From: Porphyromonas asaccharolytica DSM 20707 | GTDB lineage: Bacteria > Bacteroidota > Bacteroidia > Bacteroidales > Porphyromonadaceae | DNA length: 64,000 nt | Direction of reading: 5' to 3' | NCBI RefSeq assembly: GCF_000212375.1 | Contig: NC_015501.1 | Location: 1,364,001-1,428,000, forward strand | In this document: positions 57,442 through 64,000 of the stretch, piece by piece | How positions within the stretch are numbered: position 1 is the first letter of the stretch | Layout: every line of letters starts with the position of its first letter | Made by a program: the position numbers and the translations under genes | Notes under the pieces: model-generated | What the model saw: the letters and a program-made list of their open reading frames with translations, nothing else | What the model was told of the DNA's origin: nothing | Database searches by the model: none

Positions 57442-60003
57442 TTAGCGTATCAGCTTGATCGTAGCTCCTGCGATAGAGAGTATATAGCTTCCTGCGGGGA
57501 GCTCGCAAGAGAGACGTCCCGTCTGGTCCGTTACGCCATGTGCTCGGAGCTGTCCTGCCAGGTCGTACAGCTCATAGCTCGTCTGGCTGTAGGGCGTCTC
57601 TATATCCCAGCCCGTAGCTGTCGGAGTAATCACCCAAACATTAGGACGGTCGGTCACAGGAGCGACGCCAGTATCTTTCTTAAAGGCGTAAGAGACGAAG
57701 ATGTTGTTGGACAGGACGAAGAAGTATATAGTCCCAGCCTCATCTTCTGCTGTGAGCTTGCTCGTACTCCACTTGCAGTAATCGGGTATATAGCCTTCGT
57801 CTGGGACCAGTACGATAGAGCCTCCTACTGACCTCTTGATAGGTTCTGCAAAGTTGAACTTCTTGTCTCCGACTGCTATGTAAGCATGTCCATGAGACTT
57901 CGTCGAGGCGTCAAAAATCTTCGCTGTCTCACACCCTTCGCTGGTGCTCTCGCTATCAGCGATCCAACCATTGAGCAGAACTTTGTCGTAGGTCGTTGCT
58001 CCTGGCGTGCCACTGAGCTGAACTCGATAGAGACCCTCGCTGGTGTCACCTGCGGGGGGTAGCTGTATGAGCAGGTCGTTGAGATCACAAGCGGTGAAGC
58101 TGTTGTCTCGTACGTCTAGGCTATGCAGATTGAGAGCCAGTCCTGGGTAGGGGATGAGCTGTAGCTCAGTGAGCTTATTGCCATTAGCCTTGATGCGCTC
58201 TAGGTACTCGCTCTCGAGCTTTACCTTAGAGAGCTGACAATTCTCAATGTCTAGTACACGTAGCTTTTCGTTGGCCGAGAGATCTAGACTTTCGCCAAAG
58301 GCATTGCCACTCAGTACAGCTATCTCCAGCTTAGGCAGAGATGCTAGAGCTAGAGCGGAGATCTGATTGTCGTTGCAGTTTAGGACGCTCAGGAGTGGAG
58401 TCTGCTCTACATGTAGCTGCGTGAGCTTGTTGTACCCGCAGTACAGCTCCTCAAGCTTGGGAGTAGCAGAGAGTGATAGCTCGGCGAGCTTATTGTCCGT
58501 GATTTGCAGCTCCTTGAGGTTGGGCAGACGAGAGAGGTCTATCTGCTCAATCTTGTTGCGAGAGAGACGGAGTGTCTCAATTGTTGCGGCATCTTCAAAG
58601 GCTACTGCGACGATCTTGCTAGCCGTAGCGTCTACGAGAGTCACGGGACCATAAAGCTTGATCTTAGCCCCAAGGTCTACCGTTTGGGGGACGGTAAAAG
58701 GCTCATTAGCCTTGGGAATTGTATAGTCGCTAAGCTGGCCACTGCCCCAGTCGATCTGCACCTTGGTCTGGGCCTTAGCAGCAGCTATCTGGAGAGACAG
58801 ATCTATCTCATCAATGTCATAGCCATCCTCATCTTGACCTGGAGACTCCGTAGTCACAGATAGAGACATCGTCGTGGGCTTGTAGGGTAGCGTGATGTTA
58901 TAAGTGTGCAGTCCTCCCTTATAGAAGGCTAAGTCGGGATAGCCAGCATTAAAGAGCTTGGCACGTACCGTAATCTGGTGCGTGGTAGGGTCTAGCAAGG
59001 ACTCGTCAATGGTATAGACCCCAGGCTTGTCGCCAGCTACCACCTTGTCGGTAGGTATGGGCTGCCACTTATTGGCTGCATCCTTATAGAACCATGTGAA
59101 GGTCGTGGGTGTCGGTGCCTGCGCGATACCTTTAGCAGAGGCCATGTTGGAGAGGTCGACTGTCATGTCTCGATACTGCGAGCGATCGACATGAGCGTAG
59201 TACATCTTCGAGACCTTAAAGTTGTCCAATGGCGTCTCGTTGAGGTCTGGAAGCATATCATAGGTGAAGGCGCAGAACTGCAGAGTCACCATCTCTAGAT
59301 GAGTCAAAGCCTTGCCCCCGATCAATTGACGAGGATATGCCTTGTTACTGAGACCTGTGATGACTAGCTGCTTGAGAAGTGGCGTATCGGTTAGATCGAT
59401 GGTACGCAGCGTGGTACCTTGTAGAGATAGACTCTCCAGAGCTGTGCAGCCAGATAGGTCTAGTTCCTTTAGCTGTCTACTGTCAGGGGTGGGTAGTAGT
59501 GGCGTAGCCCACTGGAAGGTCTTGAGCAAGCCTCTATTGGGAGGTAGGATGACTCGAGAGACCTCGGCGCCATTGAGTGTGATCTCCTCAAGCTTAGGAC
59601 AAGCGGAGAAGTCTAGCTCTTCGCTCTCCATCAGAGGTGTGAAGTCACAGTTAAAGCGCTCTAGGAGGGGCGCAGCAATCTGTGTGACTCCGCAGATAGC
59701 TTTGCTACTTGTAAAGCGTAGTGTGACTAGCTGATCTGCCGAAATGGTAATAGTGCGCTGTGTGCTACTAGGCTCTGCAAATGTGTGCTTAAAGGTTTGT
59801 AGCTTCTCAGCTTCGGGTTGCTCTAGCGTAGCGGTCTCACCGCCACCTAGGTCTATCTGCGCGGTCGCTCCTTGCTGAGCGAGGCGATAGACAAACGTGA
59901 CCTCTGTCGCATCGGGCTTGATAAGCAGACGGACTGTCGCCTCTTGCGCCATGGAGGTTAGGATACTCAAGAAGAGTACGGGAAGGAGTAGAAGTCGCTT
60001 CAT
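57442..60003 (-). CDS. Leucine-rich-repeat surface protein with T9SS sorting domain
   Basis: The product is 853 aa from the ATG giving MKRLLLLPVLFLSILTSMAQ, a clear signal peptide; an upstream in-frame ATG would place 22 polar residues before it. Two LRR blocks of the internalin-like type (LxxLxLSxNxIxxIDLS) occupy about 110-270 and 430-640. The final ~70 residues (SYELYDLAGQLRAHG, GRLSCELPAGSYIL) match the type A T9SS C-terminal sorting domain. It should be exported by Sec, carried through the T9SS with PorV/PorQ and anchored at the surface, perhaps as an adhesin. Array 5 lies upstream. Confidence 0.85.
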   Translation of the reverse strand: MKRLLLLPVLFLSILTSMAQEATVRLLIKPDATEVTFVYRLAQQGATAQIDLGGGETATLEQPEAEKLQTFKHTFAEPSSTQRTITISADQLVTLRFTSSKAICGVTQIAAPLLERFNCDFTPLMESEELDFSACPKLEEITLNGAEVSRVILPPNRGLLKTFQWATPLLPTPDSRQLKELDLSGCTALESLSLQGTTLRTIDLTDTPLLKQLVITGLSNKAYPRQLIGGKALTHLEMVTLQFCAFTYDMLPDLNETPLDNFKVSKMYYAHVDRSQYRDMTVDLSNMASAKGIAQAPTPTTFTWFYKDAANKWQPIPTDKVVAGDKPGVYTIDESLLDPTTHQITVRAKLFNAGYPDLAFYKGGLHTYNITLPYKPTTMSLSVTTESPGQDEDGYDIDEIDLSLQIAAAKAQTKVQIDWGSGQLSDYTIPKANEPFTVPQTVDLGAKIKLYGPVTLVDATASKIVAVAFEDAATIETLRLSRNKIEQIDLSRLPNLKELQITDNKLAELSLSATPKLEELYCGYNKLTQLHVEQTPLLSVLNCNDNQISALALASLPKLEIAVLSGNAFGESLDLSANEKLRVLDIENCQLSKVKLESEYLERIKANGNKLTELQLIPYPGLALNLHSLDVRDNSFTACDLNDLLIQLPPAGDTSEGLYRVQLSGTPGATTYDKVLLNGWIADSESTSEGCETAKIFDASTKSHGHAYIAVGDKKFNFAEPIKRSVGGSIVLVPDEGYIPDYCKWSTSKLTAEDEAGTIYFFVLSNNIFVSYAFKKDTGVAPVTDRPNVWVITPTATGWDIETPYSQTSYELYDLAGQLRAHGVTDQTGRLSCELPAGSYILSIAGATIKLIR

Positions 60004-60030
60004 AAAATGTAACATAAAAGTTTGAGAGCG

Positions 60031-60038
60031 CCAAGGTA
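60031..60038 (-). promoter_or_regulatory. Weak -7 box for the surface-protein gene
   Basis: TACCTTGG differs by one base from TAnnTTTG, 28 bp before the start. No matching -33. Confidence 0.25.
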
Positions 60039-60107
60039 CGAATTTTACTCCTCCCATACGACAACGCAATTATCCCTCAACTCCGCAAACCTTACGAGTA
60101 ACGATCT

Positions 60108-60136
60108 ATAGGGACGCCCTCCTGCTAACCCTTGTC
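60108..60136. repeat. Degenerate copy of the dispersed palindrome family
   Basis: TATAGGGACGCCCTCCTGCTAACCC preceded by ACGAGTAACGAT echoes the long-spaced form at 30,078-30,117. Only one half is recognisable. Confidence 0.4.
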
Positions 60137-60205
60137 TGAGAGGAGTCATCAAGCGGGGATGTTGTCCGCGCCGTCTGTATCGTGCTGAATATGTTATACG
60201 TACGA

Positions 60206-60335
60206 GTTCCAAAAACAATTTCCCTCTTGGAACTTTTTAGTTCCAAGGGAGGAAATATCGAGTTCCAAGGGAGGAGCTTGGAATTTCCAAGGGTGGAAAA
60301 CTAAGTTTCCAAGGCTGGAAAGTTTTTGGAAACCT
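60206..60335. repeat. 22-bp-period array, TTCCAAGG theme (array 5)
   Basis: TTCC starts at 60,220, 60,241, 60,263, 60,285 and 60,307 (steps 21, 22, 22, 22), with a further TTCC at 60,207. Units read GTTCCAAGGGAGGAA or TTTCCAAGG(G/C)TGGAA and end with TTTTTGGAAACC. It lies about 200 bp upstream of the surface-protein start. The rest of 60,137-60,431 shows nothing recognisable. Confidence 0.85.
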
Positions 60336-60431
60336 ATAGAGGAGGTTCCTTATTGACAAAGTAGGATAGACACCCCCTGTGTGAGCTTTAGAACAAGCTT
60401 ATGACTTGAGACGAACTCAGGAGGGTGGGGG

Positions 60432-61466
60432 CTAGGAGAAGGCGTTCCAGCCCTGGGCTTTGAGTTCATGCTCGGCACGATCGGTCGAGATCCAGCGACA
60501 GCCCTCAGAGGCCTCTGTGGCGTGCCCTATGATAGAGACTCCCTCGATGGTCGATACTTGACCGACCTGAGCCAGTGGCACGGTGAAGAGGAGCTCGTAG
60601 TCCTCACCACCATTGAAAGCCGCCGTGATGGGCGACATATTCATCTCTTCGCAGAGAGCTAGCGTCTCACGATCGAGAGGTAGTCGATCTTCATAGACCC
60701 GTACACCTACCTGTGATCGTTCTGCTATGTGGAGCAACTCGGAGCTTAGACCGTCGCTGATGTCTATCATTGCCGTCGGTGTGACACCTTGCTCGGCTAG
60801 CTTGTCACGCAACCAGCGTTGTGCTGACGGCATGAGCTGACGCTCGATGAGATATTCGTACCCTTCGAAGTGTGGCTCAAACTCCTCTGTCGGTGCGCTG
60901 AGGAAGGTGCGATGCTCACGCTCTAGCAATTGGAAGCCCATGTAGGCTGCCCCTAGATTACCCGTCACGCAGATGAGATCGTTAAGCTGAGCGCCAGAGC
61001 GCAGGACAGCCTCTCCCTTAGGCACGGAGCCTAGGCATGTGATGCTGATGGCGAGTCCGTTTCGTGAGGCGCAGGTGTCTCCACCGATTAGGTCGACTTG
61101 GTAGTGCTGACAGGCTAGTTCGATCCCTTTATAGAGCTCTTCGATCATCTCAGTTGTGTACTTTGCTGAGATCCCTAGAGAGACGGTGATCTGCTGAGGG
61201 ATGCCATTCATAGCGCAGATGTCGGAGACGTTGACCACGACCGCTTTGTAGCCTAGGTGCTTGAGCGGCATATAGGTCATGTCAAAGTGTACCCCCTCGA
61301 GGAGCATATCGGTCGTGACCAACAGCTCTTCGTCAGGCTGCATCTGTAAGATAGCTGCGTCGTCTCCTACAGCCATGCGGACACGGTTGGGAGATGTAAT
61401 GGCAAACTGCTCGGTGAGTTTTCGGATTAGTCCAAACTCACCCAAGTCAGAGATCGGTGTATTCAT
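60432..61466 (-). CDS. thiL: Thiamine-monophosphate kinase
   Basis: The product is 344 aa. The AIRS/ThiL-fold motif VGDDAAIL is at 33-40, followed by TTDMLLEGVHF, GGDTCAS and the later DISDGLSSEL and NGGEDYELLFT. It phosphorylates thiamine monophosphate to thiamine pyrophosphate. It is 3 nt after lpxK. Confidence 0.95.
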   Translation of the reverse strand: MNTPISDLGEFGLIRKLTEQFAITSPNRVRMAVGDDAAILQMQPDEELLVTTDMLLEGVHFDMTYMPLKHLGYKAVVVNVSDICAMNGIPQQITVSLGISAKYTTEMIEELYKGIELACQHYQVDLIGGDTCASRNGLAISITCLGSVPKGEAVLRSGAQLNDLICVTGNLGAAYMGFQLLEREHRTFLSAPTEEFEPHFEGYEYLIERQLMPSAQRWLRDKLAEQGVTPTAMIDISDGLSSELLHIAERSQVGVRVYEDRLPLDRETLALCEEMNMSPITAAFNGGEDYELLFTVPLAQVGQVSTIEGVSIIGHATEASEGCRWISTDRAEHELKAQGWNAFS

Positions 61467-61469
61467 AGA

Positions 61470-62603
61470 TTATTCCTTTTCCTCGTTCCCCTCCTGCTCC
61501 TCTTTTTGAGCTTGCTCTGATGTAAACTGAGCTATATGGTTCATGACTAACTCGCGCAGATCCTCCTCACCATGAGCCCTAAAGCGTACCTGTATAGGTA
61601 GTCGGAGGAATCGCTCACGTAGCTCACGACTCATATAAGACTCTAGCTCGAAGATCTTGACAGCGTCCTTGTCTGTACAAAGAAACACTACCTCTGCACC
61701 ACGCAATAGATAGTCTGTCAAGATGTTTTCCCACGTGGTGACATTGCGTCTAGAGTAGTGATGATGATCTCCATAGGGTAGTGTCACTACACGTGAGAAG
61801 CCGCGCTCTACGTAGGCAAAGAACTCCTCAGGGTGAGAAATCCCGGATATGGCAATAACAACCGCATTGGTGTCTATCTTAGTAGGCTCTGCATCTCTCT
61901 GAAAGATGGGGACAGGATTGTCGTACTTTACCTCACTAAAGAGGAGCTTCTGATGCGGGTAGAGATCTAACCTGCGCTCCGTAAAGGTGCAGTCTATCGG
62001 CTTAAGTAGGGTAGGACACTTGGTCACGACCACCACATCGGCACGATAGCGTGCACGTGCAGGCTCACGCAGGCGCCCGGCGGGGAGCAGCACGTCATCT
62101 GTTATAAGTCTGTTGTAACTGGACAGAAGGATCGAGAGGGAGGGCCGCACAGAGCGATGCTGGAAGCCATCGTCCATCAGAATTACATCGGGACGCTGCG
62201 AGTAGGGCTGATTGACTAAGTGATTGATCGCTCGCACCCTATTGCCATCTACGACGATCTGTATCTTGTCGCCAAACTTACGTAGGAGCTGTGCTGGTTC
62301 ATCACCTATGCGACTGGCACTATCCCCTAGCTCAGCAACCTTAAGCCCAAATGATTTGCGCCTATATCCACGCGAGACGATAGCAATCCGCAGATCGCCC
62401 ATAAGCATCCGTATGAGATGCTCTATCATCGGGGTCTTGCCTGTACCTCCTACGGCTAGATTGCCTACACAGATGATGGGAATGGGGAAGGCGTAACTCT
62501 TCAGACGCCCCATATTATAAAGGCTATTGCGTAGCGATACGCCCACTCCATAAATACCTGAGAGCGGTAGCAGCCATCTATTGATCTTGGGTGTCTGATC
62601 CAT
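61470..62603 (-). CDS. lpxK: Tetraacyldisaccharide 4'-kinase (LpxK)
   Basis: The product is 377 aa. The P-loop is unusual but family-typical: VGNLAVGGTGKTPM, with GGTGKT at 52-57. ILMDDGFQHR follows. It phosphorylates the 4' position of the lipid A precursor at the inner membrane. The C-terminus is a highly charged Glu/Lys tail. It lies between sppA (43 bp upstream) and thiL. Confidence 0.95.
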   Translation of the reverse strand: MDQTPKINRWLLPLSGIYGVGVSLRNSLYNMGRLKSYAFPIPIICVGNLAVGGTGKTPMIEHLIRMLMGDLRIAIVSRGYRRKSFGLKVAELGDSASRIGDEPAQLLRKFGDKIQIVVDGNRVRAINHLVNQPYSQRPDVILMDDGFQHRSVRPSLSILLSSYNRLITDDVLLPAGRLREPARARYRADVVVVTKCPTLLKPIDCTFTERRLDLYPHQKLLFSEVKYDNPVPIFQRDAEPTKIDTNAVVIAISGISHPEEFFAYVERGFSRVVTLPYGDHHHYSRRNVTTWENILTDYLLRGAEVVFLCTDKDAVKIFELESYMSRELRERFLRLPIQVRFRAHGEEDLRELVMNHIAQFTSEQAQKEEQEGNEEKE

Positions 62604-62646
62604 ACTGTAAGAGAGTCGAGAGGATAGTCTGTGTTGCTCCCAGAGA

Positions 62647-64000
62647 CTAGAGATCCACTACTAGGGGTAGACGAGCCTGAAGACCCGACATAGCACGTAG
62701 CTCGCGCATCTGGTCGATGTAGCGGATCTCCTCATCGGTAAACCATGAGGTCATCAGCTTCATACGTACAGCTTGCGTTGATGAGCTAAATAGTTCTTGG
62801 AGTACATTGACCTCACGTTTTGTGTAAGTCACATGGTAAGTGTCATATCCAGCCTGCGAAGCAGCATAAGCGATTGCATCTTGTAGACCGCCAAGCTCAT
62901 CGACGAGCCCTAGACTTAAAGCCTGAGCACCTGTCCATACGCGTCCCTGAGCGATAGAGTCGACCTGAGTTGTGGTCATATTGCGTCCCTCAGAGACTCG
63001 CTTGAGGAAGAGTGCATAGCCTCGGTTGACATATTGCTGGAAGAGCGCGCGCTCCTCCTCTGTCCATGGACGATCGGGAGCGCCCAGGTCAGCATGCTGA
63101 CCTGTCTTGACCACATCTTGGTGTACACCGATCTTGTTAGCGAGCTTGGTCGCATTAGGCACAACGCCAAAGATACCGATAGACCCCGTTATCGTCGAGG
63201 GCTCTGCAAAGATGTAGCTAGCGCCCGAAGACATATAGTAGCCTCCCGAGGCTGCGTAGTCTCCCATAGAGATGACGACTGGCTTGTTTTCGCTAGCCTT
63301 ATGGACTGCGTACCAGAGCTGCTCAGAGATGTAGCTGCTACCACCAGGCGAGTTGACACGTACTACAAGTGCGTCGTAGTCGTCATCTTCGCCCATCTCG
63401 AGGATACGGTCAGCGAGTCGGTCGGAGACCACTTTCTTGGTGTTAAAGGGAGAGTCAGCGACCTCGACATTGATCTCGCCCTCAGCAAAGAGGACGCCCA
63501 CATTAGCTCCTCCCTTACGGCCAGAGCCACGCGTCGCATACACATCGCTTAGAGATACGAAGTGTAGATCATCTTTCTCATCTACTCCTACCAGTGAGCA
63601 GAGGGTCTCTAAAGCTTGATCTTGATAAAGTGCTCCATCAATGAGTCCATTAGCTAGGTAAGAGTCGGTCGGTCGTACAGACTGCATACTGTCTGCTAGA
63701 GACTGCAGGCGTACACTGTCTAAGTTGCGGCTGGCACCGACCTCGCTTAAGATGCGTCCCCAGATATCGCCAAGGTAAGAGGTGATCTGAGTGCGATTTG
63801 CCTCGCTCATACTATTGAGTATATAAGGCTCGACAGCACTCTTGAATGTACCTACTTTAAAGACCATCATCTCCACTCCGATCTTGTCTAGCAAGTCTTT
63901 GAAGAAAACAGCCCCACCAGCTAAGCCATCGAAAGCGATAGACCCCTCCTTATTGACATAGAGTTGGTCAGCGACAGAGGCAAGGTAATACCCCTTGAGT
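62647..64000 (-). CDS. sppA: Signal peptide peptidase SppA (67K type), 5' end beyond the window
   Basis: The reading frame is open to the window edge, so only the C-terminal ~450 residues are visible. Two S49 protease halves are recognisable. The first carries the general base in KVGTFKSAVEPY, and the second has the nucleophile in GDYAASGGYYMSS followed by STITGSIGIFG. SppA digests cleaved signal peptides in the inner membrane. It heads the sppA-lpxK-thiL series; all three are membrane- or cofactor-related housekeeping genes. Confidence 0.94.
   Translation of the reverse strand, partial: LKGYYLASVADQLYVNKEGSIAFDGLAGGAVFFKDLLDKIGVEMMVFKVGTFKSAVEPYILNSMSEANRTQITSYLGDIWGRILSEVGASRNLDSVRLQSLADSMQSVRPTDSYLANGLIDGALYQDQALETLCSLVGVDEKDDLHFVSLSDVYATRGSGRKGGANVGVLFAEGEINVEVADSPFNTKKVVSDRLADRILEMGEDDDYDALVVRVNSPGGSSYISEQLWYAVHKASENKPVVISMGDYAASGGYYMSSGASYIFAEPSTITGSIGIFGVVPNATKLANKIGVHQDVVKTGQHADLGAPDRPWTEEERALFQQYVNRGYALFLKRVSEGRNMTTTQVDSIAQGRVWTGAQALSLGLVDELGGLQDAIAYAASQAGYDTYHVTYTKREVNVLQELFSSSTQAVRMKLMTSWFTDEEIRYIDQMRELRAMSGLQARLPLVVDL

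Overview
The window looks like a chromosomal segment of a Bacteroidota species in the Porphyromonadaceae, most likely Porphyromonas (an inference from remembered gene families, not from a search). The signs are two type IX secretion outer-membrane proteins (PorV and PorQ), a large surface protein ending in a T9SS-type sorting domain, a DUF4834 gene next to psd/pssA, a CarboxypepD_reg/TonB-type receptor, and promoters of the Bacteroidota form TTG-N19-TACCTTTG. No phage, conjugative or CRISPR module is visible.

Layout. Positions 1-10,500 carry, on the minus strand, a DUF349 coiled-coil protein, a small unknown protein, a SWIM-zinc-finger protein 1 nt from a UvrD/PcrA helicase, and uvrA. Positions 10,000-18,800 hold a dense minus-strand run transcribed as DUF2807, Bax-inhibitor-1, porQ, cmk, ispH, lipoprotein, yifB, porV, ispF, which mixes isoprenoid synthesis with T9SS parts. 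Positions 19,100-27,700 hold a proteostasis group (clpC-like, htpG, tricorn-like protease). Three tRNA genes (Leu-GAG, Leu-CAG, Asp-GTC) lie at 27,890-28,370. A trmN6-like methyltransferase follows. The nucleotide and membrane-insertion group pyrG, yidC, purF-like, carA, carB fills 30,300-40,150. From 40,600 to 49,100 genes are on the plus strand: a TetR/ABC transporter/TonB-receptor cassette, a lipoprotein gene broken by an in-frame stop, and psd-pssA-DUF4834 for phosphatidylethanolamine synthesis. From 49,368 the minus strand returns with dnaB, lepA, yebC, pheT, mscS, a leucine-rich-repeat T9SS cargo protein, thiL, lpxK and sppA (cut by the window end).

The most unusual content is between the genes. 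Five intergenic regions carry arrays of 4-8 short units whose conserved CC dinucleotides are spaced 21 or 22 bp apart, two turns of the DNA helix. The unit text differs by locus (TTCCAAGG, CCACGTGG or ATGAAACT themes) but the spacing does not. The arrays lie upstream of DUF349, DUF2807, tRNA-Asp, pyrG/tetR and the surface protein, and one directly abuts a promoter -33 box. Other repeat classes are GTAGGGACGCACGG palindromes, a ~250-bp long imperfect hairpin at 46.8-47.0 kb, a ~170-bp element with 11-bp inverted ends that overlaps the dnaB stop codon, and a likely repeat next to a 33-codon signal-peptide stub at 45.5-45.8 kb.

All functional calls rest on motif and family recognition by eye. 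No database search was run.
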